The translations under genes were made by a program, and so were the position numbers. A stretch of DNA of 6,804 nucleotides. It comes from an uncultured Clostridia bacterium (GTDB taxonomy: Bacteria; Bacillota; Clostridia; Christensenellales; Borkfalkiaceae). Positions 1 through 6,121 of the stretch are shown one piece after another. The number at the start of each line of letters is the position of its first letter. The first letter of the stretch is position 1. The notes below the pieces were generated by a model. It did not search any database, was not told the DNA's origin, and saw only the letters and a program-made list of their open reading frames with translations. The stretch is taken from contig CANPWF010000093.1 of NCBI GenBank assembly GCA_947581885.1, positions 1 to 6,804 on the forward strand, given 5' to 3'.

Positions 1-861
1 CACAAAGCCGCAGTCGCCGAGCTTGGGGTCGCCGTCGTGGACGTAGGTGCCCGTGGGCATGACGTTGGTGACGATCTGCGCGCCCTCGGGCACGTTGGGG
101 TTATAGAAGATGTAGTGCACATCGCGGGCGAGATAGATGCTGAACGTCTCGCCGATGCCGAGGCTGTCGGTCTCCGTGCGGCCGTCGGGACCGAGATGGA
201 AGTGCTCATCGGGCGTAACGAGGCCGGCGCAGGAGAAGGGCTCGCCGTAAATGGCGGTGCCCGTGAGGTCGGTAGCATCCTTCACGTAGGCCTCGTCCTC
301 CTGCTGGCGGTACACTTCCACCGTGTAGGAGGCGTTATACTTCGCCGTCACGGTGACGCCCGCGGCGGGCATGGTATCGGCGCTCGTGAGTTTGTTCGCG
401 CCCCTGTACCAGCCCGCAAAGGTGAGCCCCGCCTTGGGCGTGGGCTCCTTGCCCTCGAGGAATGCCATGAGGTTTTCGCCCACCTTCACGTTGAAAGAGG
501 TCCTGTTGAGCACGCCGCCGTCGTTCGTGGTGAGGGTGAGTTTCGCGCCCGTGCCCTCGCCCCACTTGGCGTAATAGGTGACGCTCTTTTCGGGCATGAC
601 GGCGGGAAGATCCTGCGCCTCGCCCGAGAAGTCCTCTTCGAGATACCAGCCCTCGAAGAAGTACCCGTCGCGGACGGGATCTTCGGGCAAAAATCCGGAG
701 ATATCCGCACCCGCCTCGGCCTCGATGGGTGGAATGGGTTCGCCGCCGCCCGTCTCGAAGGTGATCTTGGGGGTCGCGGAGCCGCACGCCGCAATGGCGA
801 GGGACAGCAGGAGCACAAACAGCGAGCAGAGCAAGAGCAGCGTTTTTTTCATTGATTTCAT
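1..861 (-). CDS. Surface lipoprotein with InlB-type B-repeats, 5' part only (C-terminus beyond window)
   Basis: The frame is open from an ATG at 861 to the left edge, giving 287 codons with no stop. Residues 1-25 form a signal peptide: MKSMKK, a Leu-rich core, then lipobox I-A-A-C with the lipidated Cys at residue 26 (codon 784-786). The mature protein is therefore expected to be anchored to the outer face of the membrane. Residues 33-100 are a clear Listeria-Bacteroides/InlB B-repeat, with DGYFFEGWY in the middle and YYAKW at the end. Residues 108-175 are a second one, with GLTFAGWY and VTAKYN. Residues 179-206 (YTVEVYRQQ...LTGTAIYGE) resemble the linker often found between such repeats, and another unit may begin near residue 249. 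These repeats are beta-rich structural or adhesion modules; no enzymatic motif is visible. The alternative ATG at 852 sits farther from the weak GGAAAA ribosome-binding sequence, so 861 is preferred. The gene may be co-transcribed with the larger lipoprotein upstream. The exact ligand is unknown. Confidence 0.88.
   Translation of the reverse strand, partial: MKSMKKTLLLLCSLFVLLLSLAIAACGSATPKITFETGGGEPIPPIEAEAGADISGFLPEDPVRDGYFFEGWYLEEDFSGEAQDLPAVMPEKSVTYYAKWGEGTGAKLTLTTNDGGVLNRTSFNVKVGENLMAFLEGKEPTPKAGLTFAGWYRGANKLTSADTMPAAGVTVTAKYNASYTVEVYRQQEDEAYVKDATDLTGTAIYGEPFSCAGLVTPDEHFHLGPDGRTETDSLGIGETFSIYLARDVHYIFYNPNVPEGAQIVTNVMPTGTYVHDGDPKLGDCGFV
337..765 (-). repeat. Two tandem InlB/Listeria-Bacteroides B-repeats within the partial lipoprotein
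   Basis: Two degenerate units of about 68 residues (residues 33-100 and 108-175) share a beta-strand start, a G-x-x-F-x-GWY core and a closing (Y/T)AK(W/Y). They are divergent at the DNA level, so they look like an old protein-level duplication rather than a recent nucleotide repeat. Confidence 0.75.
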
Positions 862-1016
862 ATTTTTCCATGGAGCGGCCCCGCTTGGATTGGGCGTTTT
901 ACGCCGTGGGATGCCGCACAAAATTTTTGGTTTTTAAGACCCAAAGGAGAGAAGAGGCAAAAACCCCTTCTCTCTTTGGAGTTGTAAGTGTGTGGTTGGA
1001 CAGTGATACATTACGC
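862..1016 (-). other. Intergenic region between the two lipoprotein genes
   Basis: This 155-base gap lies between the stop of the large lipoprotein (TAA, complement of 1017-1019) and the start of the partial one. It contains the long hairpin described separately (941-979) and a smaller perfect 5-bp stem with a 3-base loop at 893-905. I see no convincing -35/-10 pair on the minus strand close to the downstream start, which favours read-through transcription from upstream. No small coding region with a ribosome-binding site is visible. Confidence 0.5.
941..979 (-). terminator. Hairpin downstream of the large lipoprotein gene; terminator-like but without a U-tract
   Basis: The arms at 941-954 and 967-979 (CCAAAGGAGAGAAG against CTTCTCTC-TTTGG) pair with one bulged base. 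Pairing can extend inward across an A-C mismatch to GG/CC. On the minus strand the stem is followed by GGGTCTTAAAAACC, not by a run of T, so it is not a canonical intrinsic terminator. It could be a leaky terminator, a Rho-dependent site, or a 3'-end stabiliser that separates the expression of the two lipoprotein cistrons. Confidence 0.45.
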
Positions 1017-4000
1017 TTATTTGGTGTAGGTGTAGGTATGGTTGTCAAGGTCGGTGAGGGTGATTGTCGAACCCGAGAGCGTCGCCTTATACACCATACC
1101 GTCCGCCACAAAGGTGAAATAAGTCACGCCGATGTGGCCTCCCGCTACGCCAAATACCGCTTTTCCGTTGAGTGTAGCCGAACCGTCTGCCGCGAACACG
1201 AGGTCGCCCACGCCTTGTTCGCACGTCCACGTGCCTGTGAACGTAGTGTAGGCTTTCTCGCTTTCATCCAACAACGAACTGACGTAGATCGAATAGGTAC
1301 CGTCTCCTTCCGCTTTCAGGCGGAGCGCATAATCGTCTGCGACCGTTTGGGCAGTATACGTCTTGTCGTTCGCCGTGAACGTAACAACGTCATCATCAAC
1401 GGATACTCCGGTGACCGCCGCGCCGTCAAACTTGATAGAGTTTTTCGTTACCTCGATCGTATGGCTATTGTCAAGGGCTCCGTTGGTAAACAACGTCCAC
1501 GTGTCTCTCATACCGATGGGAGTTTCATACGTTTCCTCTAATGTACCCCCCCCCTTGGTGAAGGTATACACATCGGGTTGGGAGAACCTGAAGAACAGTT
1601 TGACGGTGATGGTCTCTTGGGACAGGGACATCTCCGCATAGACGTAGTGGCTGGGGCCCTCGGGCTTCACGTAACCCTTGGCAAGCGTTGTCGTTGCGCC
1701 CTCGAACAGCCAAAGCGGGTTGTCGTCGAGTTTTTTATCTTTCACCGTGATGAATACTTCGTGCCCATCGGTGTTATCGTCCTTCGCAGTGATTTTCAAT
1801 TTCTCGCCGTTTGCGCCCGTCCAATCGCCCGTCCCAAACTCTTCGGGCGCTTGCGTTTTATTTTTTACTACTTCTTCGAGCGCATCCCAATCCTTCTTGA
1901 AGAGCGCGTAGGTCTGCGTGCCGTCATCCAAAAGCAGGATATCGTCGTCTTGGAGCCAGAACGTATAGGTGGTCGCGTCGTCGCCGTCAACGGGAGAGGT
2001 CGTGGTAAAGGAATACTTGCCTTCGCCCGCATCCGTCACCGTCTTAATATCTTCTGTGCCCCACTTCGCCGTGTCGGTCGCGATCACAAGGGAAACTTCC
2101 TTATCGATAGCGGAGGAGCCGCCGGTGTACTCGGGAGCCGCAAAGGTCGTGCAGACCCATTCGCCGCGCAAATCCGCGGGGAACGTGACACCGACGGTTT
2201 GACGGTCGAATTCCATCATCGCCGTGCCGCCCCCGAAGTTTTCGAGATCGTACAGGGAGAGTTTGTTCCCCGAGACGACCGCCTTCAAAAACATACCGTT
2301 GAGGAACATCGTCCACTGCGGCGTGCCGCTATCCTCGGCATAGGAGAGGATGAACGCGGGGTCGCCCTCGTAATCCAGCGCGCCGTCTGCGCTGATGTTG
2401 ATATTGCTGGACTCCATGGTCCAACGGGTGGAGTAGAGGTCTGCCTCGCCAATCTCCTTGGAGGTGACCGCCGTGTTGCGGAAATAGATGTAGTCGCCGC
2501 TGTCCGATACGAACACGAGCGCGCCGTGCTCAACGCTGGTGCCCACTTCGGGCGCAAACATCACCGTGTACTGCGTGCCGCCTACGGTGAGTTTGAACTC
2601 AACAAAATCATCACCCGAAAAGACCGCCGTGGCGGTGACATCTGTACCGCTCACTTTGATGTTGCCCTCGTCGGTAATGACGAGCGTGCGCGGAGAGCCT
2701 CCCATGACTACTTCCGTCCACGTGCCCTTCACATCTGCATAGTCGGAGGGAATGGTAACGGTGGGATCGGTATCGCCGCCCTGCGTGTTCTTCGTGAACG
2801 TGAGGGAGTCATCCGTCCTCCGCGCGAAGTCGTTGTAATGAGCGAACGTGACGTTTTCGGCCCCCAACTCGTAGTCGAACAAGTAATACACGCCATTGTA
2901 GATGGCTTCTGCGCTGTAATGGGGAGGGTTATCCTCATCGATCAACTCCCAACTGACAAGGCGGACGGGCTTCGCCGCCTCCGCCCCCTCGGTGAGCGTG
3001 ATCTTATGCTCTGCCGAGACGGTGAGCGTCTTATCCCCGGACGTCCACGTGCCCGCGGGCATTTCGGTGGCAGGTACATCCTTCAACTCGTTGAGCGGCT
3101 TCTTTGCATAGTAGGAGATGTTTCCGTCGCCGTCGTCGAGCGCAAGCACCCCGCCCTTCGGGAAGTACATGACGGTCGCCTTGTTGCCCGCCTCCGTGAG
3201 GAAGTGGAAGCCGAAATCGTGCGAATCGCGCGTGGTTTCGCGGGGCTTGCCCTCATAGGTCAGTTTGCCCGTCGTATCGATGGTGAGGGTCTTTTCGCCG
3301 ACGAGCTCCGTCCACGTTCCCCTATATTCGGTGGGCAACAGTTCGGGCTTCACGGCGGTGAACACAACTTTCTGCGTGCCGTCGTCCATGACGATTTCGG
3401 TCTCGGAGGTCTCCGCATTCTTCTGCAAATAGACCGTCCAAAGACCCTTATCATAATAGACGTGGACAACCGCATCCTCGCCCGCGCCCGAAACCGCGAA
3501 CGCGTCCACTTCGCGGGTATCATCGATGGTCGCGCCCGTCGCGGAGATTGCAAACGTAAAGAACCTTGCATTCCACCATTCGCCGTAGAACTCGGCGGGG
3601 AACGCCACATGGGGCAGGGTGCCGTCCGCCGTGAAGTAGAACACATTGCCGTTCCTGTAGTCGAAATAGACGACTTTCTTCGCATTGTCGAGATAGCCGA
3701 AGAGATAGCGGCGCGTTCCATCTTTCACGTAGTGGGAGCCGTCGAACGCGGTGTAATACTCGGTATACGTCTTGTTGCCGTAGGTGAGGTCCGTGGCGGT
3801 GGCGACCAATTCGTTGGTGGAATTGTACTGCTTCCATGTGCCGACATACGCCGTAAAATCGGTGATGGAGTCGCTGCTGTCGAAAATGTAAGTGGTGTAG
3901 TCCTGCTTGAACTCAAGGAAGGTGCCGAAGGACACTTTATATGCCTGTGCGCCCACGGTGACACCGATCTCGCCCTCGGGGAAGCCCTCGGAAAGATCGA

Positions 4001-4472
4001 CGCCCGCGGTGACAATGGTCACGGCCTGCGCCTCGCCTCCCTCCGGGGTGAGCGTCATGTTGTAGTCCGCATCAAAGGTGAGGGTGCCGAGCGTATCGTT
4101 GTGCCATGCAATATTGCGCCAGCCGATATACTTGAACGTCGCCGAAACGACGGTGTTGCCCGCCACCTTAAAGGTATATTTGCCCTCGGTGAGCGTGACA
4201 TCCGCGCCGTTCACCTTCACTTCGTCCGCCTCGTAATTCTCGGCGGGCGTGACGGTGACGGTCACTTGCTCGTCCTTCACATAGCCCTTGTCGCTCGCGG
4301 GAGCGGAAACGGCCACCGTGCCGCCCTCGCCATCATACGGTGCGATCGTAACGGTATAGTACGTCGTTTCCTCTTCGGGATCGGTGAGGCCGCCGCAAGC
4401 CGCAAACAGCCCCACGCAAGCGCAGAGAAGTGATACCGAAAGCATCGCAAGCATCAGTTTCAAACGCTTCAT
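1017..4472 (-). CDS. Large repeat-containing surface lipoprotein (1151 aa) with about eleven tandem GTW units and an internal G9 tract
   Basis: The start is ATG 4472 with a strong AAGGAG eight bases upstream. Residues 1-25 are a signal peptide ending in lipobox L-F-A-A-C with the lipidated Cys at 26, so the protein should be exported and membrane-anchored. Residues 37-115 resemble a divergent InlB/bacterial repeat domain (YTVTIAPYDGEGGTV... to VSATFKY). The rest is a tandem array: Trp residues at 123, 213, 299, 387, 476, 585, 684, 772, 884, 992 and 1082 open successive beta-rich units. They usually sit in (P)-x-(D/E)-(F/Y/L)-x-G-(T/E/D)-W and are often followed by a strand such as KTLTID and a turn with D/E-G. 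The protein is acidic, rich in Thr, and ends in a strand without an LPXTG signal. I recognise no named family for the GTW units; they recall lipocalin-like folds, but that is only a resemblance. A nine-G run at codons 973-976 makes the last two units subject to frameshift. The role is probably surface exposure, binding or antigenic variation (inference). Confidence 0.9.
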   Translation of the reverse strand: MKRLKLMLAMLSVSLLCACVGLFAACGGLTDPEEETTYYTVTIAPYDGEGGTVAVSAPASDKGYVKDEQVTVTVTPAENYEADEVKVNGADVTLTEGKYTFKVAGNTVVSATFKYIGWRNIAWHNDTLGTLTFDADYNMTLTPEGGEAQAVTIVTAGVDLSEGFPEGEIGVTVGAQAYKVSFGTFLEFKQDYTTYIFDSSDSITDFTAYVGTWKQYNSTNELVATATDLTYGNKTYTEYYTAFDGSHYVKDGTRRYLFGYLDNAKKVVYFDYRNGNVFYFTADGTLPHVAFPAEFYGEWWNARFFTFAISATGATIDDTREVDAFAVSGAGEDAVVHVYYDKGLWTVYLQKNAETSETEIVMDDGTQKVVFTAVKPELLPTEYRGTWTELVGEKTLTIDTTGKLTYEGKPRETTRDSHDFGFHFLTEAGNKATVMYFPKGGVLALDDGDGNISYYAKKPLNELKDVPATEMPAGTWTSGDKTLTVSAEHKITLTEGAEAAKPVRLVSWELIDEDNPPHYSAEAIYNGVYYLFDYELGAENVTFAHYNDFARRTDDSLTFTKNTQGGDTDPTVTIPSDYADVKGTWTEVVMGGSPRTLVITDEGNIKVSGTDVTATAVFSGDDFVEFKLTVGGTQYTVMFAPEVGTSVEHGALVFVSDSGDYIYFRNTAVTSKEIGEADLYSTRWTMESSNINISADGALDYEGDPAFILSYAEDSGTPQWTMFLNGMFLKAVVSGNKLSLYDLENFGGGTAMMEFDRQTVGVTFPADLRGEWVCTTFAAPEYTGGSSAIDKEVSLVIATDTAKWGTEDIKTVTDAGEGKYSFTTTSPVDGDDATTYTFWLQDDDILLLDDGTQTYALFKKDWDALEEVVKNKTQAPEEFGTGDWTGANGEKLKITAKDDNTDGHEVFITVKDKKLDDNPLWLFEGATTTLAKGYVKPEGPSHYVYAEMSLSQETITVKLFFRFSQPDVYTFTKGGGTLEETYETPIGMRDTWTLFTNGALDNSHTIEVTKNSIKFDGAAVTGVSVDDDVVTFTANDKTYTAQTVADDYALRLKAEGDGTYSIYVSSLLDESEKAYTTFTGTWTCEQGVGDLVFAADGSATLNGKAVFGVAGGHIGVTYFTFVADGMVYKATLSGSTITLTDLDNHTYTYTK
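1020..4127 (-). repeat. Array of about eleven degenerate Gly-x-Trp ('GTW') protein repeats
   Basis: Residues 116-1151 divide into units beginning near 116, 207, 292, 380, 467, 575, 675, 765, 877, 986 and 1077. The Trp-to-Trp distances are 90, 86, 88, 89, 109, 99, 88, 112, 108 and 90. Clear openers are YVGTW, FYGEW, YRGTW, PAGTW, VKGTW, LRGEW, GTGDW, MRDTW and FTGTW; the first unit is the most diverged. At the DNA level the units differ, but the ten-base core cgtccacgtg (plus strand, encoding T-W-T) occurs exactly at 1224, 1494, 2715 and 3042, and with one change at 3309. The array is an old duplication series with a conserved opener. Confidence 0.8.
1546..1554 (-). repeat. Nine-base G homopolymer in the lipoprotein coding sequence (candidate phase-variation tract)
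   Basis: The plus strand has nine C, so the coding strand reads AAG GGG GGG GGT for K973-G974-G975-G976, in the linker between GTW units 9 and 10. One extra G gives K-G-G-G-Y-I-R-G-N-V and then TGA (complement of 1525-1527 in the present numbering). One missing G gives K-G-G-V-H and then TAG (complement of 1538-1540). Either slip removes about 175 C-terminal residues, that is units 10 and 11. Confidence 0.7.
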
Positions 4473-4480
4473 AATAAAAA

Positions 4481-4486
4481 CTCCTT
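4481..4486 (-). promoter_or_regulatory. Strong Shine-Dalgarno AAGGAG of the large lipoprotein gene
   Basis: AAGGAG on the minus strand is separated by eight bases (AATAAAAA on the plus strand) from ATG 4472. This spacing fixes the start and places the signal peptide correctly at the N-terminus. Confidence 0.88.
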
Positions 4487-4508
4487 ATAAATTACTTCCA
4501 TTTTCTGC

Positions 4509-4553
4509 ATAAAATGTATAAAATTGCGACAAAATTACATTTATACATTTTAT
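4509..4553 (-). promoter_or_regulatory. Perfect 14-bp inverted repeat forming a hairpin at the predicted 5' end of the lipoprotein mRNA
   Basis: The arms ataaaatgtataaa (4509-4522) and tttatacattttat (4540-4553) are exact reverse complements with a 17-base loop. The TATTAT -10 box ends at 4562, so a start of transcription 7-9 bases downstream would fall at about 4553-4555, right at the edge of the stem. The transcript would therefore begin in a hairpin, as in 5' stem-loops that protect mRNA from 5'-end-dependent decay. It could instead be a protein-binding operator. The stem is almost all A-U. Confidence 0.6.
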
Positions 4554-4571
4554 ATGCTATCATAATAGCAT
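4554..4571. promoter_or_regulatory. Palindrome overlapping the -10 box (operator candidate)
   Basis: The sequence atgctat-cata-atagcat has perfect 7-bp arms (4554-4560 and 4565-4571) around a 4-base centre and covers the whole -10 hexamer at 4562-4567. A repressor bound here would block RNA polymerase. No regulator gene is present in the window, and part of the symmetry follows from the -10 sequence itself. Confidence 0.4.
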
Positions 4572-4591
4572 GACCCCCCCCCGATTGTCAA
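4562..4591 (-). promoter_or_regulatory. Sigma-A type promoter of the lipoprotein unit with a G9 run in its spacer
   Basis: On the minus strand a perfect -35 TTGACA (complement of 4586-4591) is followed by an 18-base spacer and a -10 TATTAT (complement of 4562-4567, five of six matches to TATAAT). The region upstream (to about 4660) is AT-rich with A/T runs that could act as an UP element. The leader would be about 80 bases. Nine of the 18 spacer bases are G, and 18 is one longer than the optimal 17, so loss of one G would be expected to strengthen the promoter and further gain to weaken it (inference). Confidence 0.78.
4574..4582 (-). repeat. Nine-base G homopolymer between -35 and -10 (candidate transcriptional phase-variation tract)
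   Basis: The plus strand shows nine consecutive C between the -10 and -35 elements of the lipoprotein promoter. Homopolymers at this location are a known slippage switch, for example the poly-G spacer of the porA promoter in Neisseria meningitidis. It stands out sharply in an otherwise AT-rich intergenic region. Confidence 0.68.
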
Positions 4592-4666
4592 ACGATTTGC
4601 ATGCGCTTTTCAAAAAAACTTATGAAAATATCCATAAAAATTCGCAAAACATTATATAAGTGAAAC

Positions 4667-4703
4667 AAAAGGGCGGAGCGATTTGCGTTCGCCCCGCCTT
4701 TTT
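4667..4703 (-). terminator. Intrinsic terminator of rarA
   Basis: The arms GGCGGAGCG (4672-4680) and CGCCCCGCC (4690-4698) pair over nine positions with one A-C mismatch and a nine-base loop, flanked by AAAA on the left and TTTTT on the right. On the minus strand, downstream of the rarA stop, the stem is followed by CCCTTTTGTTT, a moderate U-tract. The plus-strand T run is better, so the element may work in both directions. It insulates rarA from the lipoprotein promoter. Between it and the rarA stop (4704-4759) there is only a small GC-rich hairpin at 4732-4746. Confidence 0.75.
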
Positions 4704-4759
4704 ATAAAATTATTCAAACAATATGCTTGCCCCGCGGTTTGCGCGGCGCGCGGCCGTGC

Positions 4760-6067
4760 TTACTTCGTCATGCCCTTCTTCTTGCGCAGTTCGCGGATGG
4801 TCGCCTCGTACCCCTTTTCCGACGGCGCGTAGAACACTTCGTCTTTCAAACTGTCGGGCAGATACTGCTGTTTCACCCACCCGCCGTAGTTGTGCGGATA
4901 TTTGTATTTTGCGCTCTCCGCCTTCATCTCCTTGCTCCCCATCGTGTTGTCGCGCAGGTATTTGGGGATATCGTCGTCGTGCCTCTCCCGCGCGGCGGCC
5001 TTGGCGGCGTCCATCGCCATGACGACGGAGTTGCTCTTTTCCGCCTCGCAGACGTAAATGATCGCCTCGGAGAGCGGCAGAAAGCCCTCGGGCGCGCCCA
5101 TGTTCTGGAAGGCGGTGAGCGCGCTCGTTGCCACCACGAGGGCACGGGGGTCGGCAAGGCCCACATCCTCCGCGCTGTGCGCAATGAGGCGGCGGAAGAT
5201 GAGCAAGGGGTCGCACCCGCCCTCGATGAGGCGGAACGCGTAGTAGAGCGCGGCGTTTGCATCGCTCCCGCGGAGGGACTTGCAGAACGCCGAGAGGATA
5301 TCGTAATAGAGATTCTCGTTGTAGGAGAGAGCGCGGCGCTGGATGGACTGCTCGGCGTCGGCGAGCGTCACGTGAATTTTGCCGTTTTCCGCAGGCGGCG
5401 TGGTGAGCACGGCGAGTTCCAACGCGTTGTAGGCGGTGCGAAGGTCCCCCGCCGCCGTGCGCGCGAGGTGCTTTACGGCGTCCCCGTCCATTTCCACGTC
5501 GTAGGCGCCCAGCCCCTTGCGCTTATCTTTGAGGGCTCTTGTGAGCGCGCCCTCGATCTCCTCCTCGGTGAGGGGGAGAAATTCAAACACGCGGCACCGC
5601 GAGACGATGGCGGGCGTCATGGAGGCGTAGGGGTTCTCCGTCGTCGAGCCGATAAAGATGATGGTGCCCTGCTCGATGGCGGGCAGGAGCGAATCCGACT
5701 GCGTCTTGTTGAAGCGGTGGCACTCATCGAGGAGAAGATAGGTGCGCCGGTTGTACATTTTGAGGTTGTTTTTCGCCGTCTCCACCGCCCTCTTCACGTC
5801 GGCGACGCCCGAGGAGACGGCGTTGAGGCGGACGAACTCCCCGTTGGTCTGCGCGGCGACGATGTTGGCGAGCGTCGTCTTTCCGCACCCCGGCGGGCCC
5901 CAAAAGATACAACTGCCGAGGCGGTCGAGCGAAATGGCGCGGCGCAGGAGCGACCCCTCGCCCACGATGTGGCTCTGCCCCACGAACTCTTTGAAGGTGG
6001 AGGCGCGCATGCGCTCGGCGAGCGGCTTGGCCTTCTCCTCGTTGTCGTTGAAATCGAATAGATCCAT
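4760..6067 (-). CDS. rarA: Replication-associated recombination protein A (RarA/MgsA), AAA+ ATPase
   Basis: The product is 435 residues, the usual RarA length. The AAA+ core shows Walker A GPPGCGKTT (57-65), Walker B LLLDE (111-115), sensor 1 around GSTTENP (140-146), an SRCRVF arginine-finger region (156-161) and the sensor-2 stretch GDLRTAYNALE (207-217). The C-terminal oligomerisation region carries GGCDPLLIFRRLIAHSAEDVG (283-303), EAEKSNS (341-347) and YPHNYGGWVKQQYLPD (390-405), all typical of the family. RarA is a clamp-loader-like ATPase that acts in the cytoplasm at stalled replication forks, together with SSB and recombination proteins (family knowledge). The start at 6067 (MDLFDFN) matches family N-termini and has AAGG eight bases upstream. 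The frame stays open upstream to 6670, but that extension is antisense to ylbJ and has no family resemblance. The gene ends before its own terminator at 4667-4703. Confidence 0.97.
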   Translation of the reverse strand: MDLFDFNDNEEKAKPLAERMRASTFKEFVGQSHIVGEGSLLRRAISLDRLGSCIFWGPPGCGKTTLANIVAAQTNGEFVRLNAVSSGVADVKRAVETAKNNLKMYNRRTYLLLDECHRFNKTQSDSLLPAIEQGTIIFIGSTTENPYASMTPAIVSRCRVFEFLPLTEEEIEGALTRALKDKRKGLGAYDVEMDGDAVKHLARTAAGDLRTAYNALELAVLTTPPAENGKIHVTLADAEQSIQRRALSYNENLYYDILSAFCKSLRGSDANAALYYAFRLIEGGCDPLLIFRRLIAHSAEDVGLADPRALVVATSALTAFQNMGAPEGFLPLSEAIIYVCEAEKSNSVVMAMDAAKAAARERHDDDIPKYLRDNTMGSKEMKAESAKYKYPHNYGGWVKQQYLPDSLKDEVFYAPSEKGYEATIRELRKKKGMTK

Positions 6068-6079
6068 ATTGATCGCCTT

Positions 6080-6101
6080 CGCCCGCCGCATATCGCGGGC
6101 G
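6080..6101. promoter_or_regulatory. Inverted repeat in the rarA/ylbJ divergent intergenic region
   Basis: Perfect 7-bp arms cgcccgc (6080-6086) and gcgggcg (6095-6101) flank an 8-base centre. The element lies in the 54-base gap between the two divergent starts and would form a hairpin just upstream of the rarA ribosome-binding sequence, or serve as an operator for both genes. GC-rich symmetry of this length can occur by chance in such DNA. Confidence 0.35.
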
Positions 6102-6116
6102 GCCTGTACATAATTT
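6088..6116 (+). promoter_or_regulatory. Possible sigma-E-like (mother-cell sporulation) promoter of ylbJ
   Basis: GCATATC (6088-6094) resembles the sigma-E -35 box, and CATAATTT (6109-6116) partly resembles the CATACA-type -10 box, with a 14-base spacer in the accepted range. Bacillus subtilis ylbJ belongs to the sigma-E regulon (established knowledge), which gives this weak match some prior support. The predicted transcript start (about 6121-6124) coincides with the GTG codon, which is odd unless the mRNA is leaderless or translation begins farther in. A sigma-A reading of CATAAT as -10 lacks a -35 box. Confidence 0.3.
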
Positions 6117-6121
6117 AGAGC

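Noticed and set aside
37..855. A 272-codon open frame on the plus strand opposite the partial lipoprotein
   Set aside because: It is the codon-aligned antisense of a frame with a clear lipobox signal peptide and InlB repeats.
335..871. A minus-strand frame starting at ATG 871 just upstream of the lipoprotein start
   Set aside because: It is in the wrong frame relative to the InlB repeats, has no signal peptide and gives an Arg/His-rich product; the frame from 861 gives the coherent protein.
1578..4433. A 951-codon open frame on the plus strand opposite the large lipoprotein
   Set aside because: It is exactly codon-aligned with the real gene on the other strand. Such frames stay open because the sense gene avoids TTA, CTA and TCA codons; it closes at 4431-4433 precisely where the sense gene uses TCA for Ser14. 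It has Arg/Val/Gly-rich composition and no recognisable domain or signal peptide.
4509..4571. The leader inverted repeat as the boundary of an invertible promoter
   Set aside because: The arms enclose only 17 bases and do not flank the -35/-10 elements; no recombinase gene is in the window. A hairpin or operator fits better.
4651..4656. A perfect TATAAT on the minus strand as an alternative lipoprotein promoter
   Set aside because: The position 17 bases upstream (CTCCGC, inside the rarA terminator stem) does not resemble a -35 box and there is no extended -10 TG. The TTGACA/TATTAT pair closer to the gene is much better.
4727..6061. A 444-codon open frame on the plus strand opposite rarA
   Set aside because: It is the codon-aligned antisense of rarA, with no domain of its own, while the minus-strand frame carries all RarA motifs.
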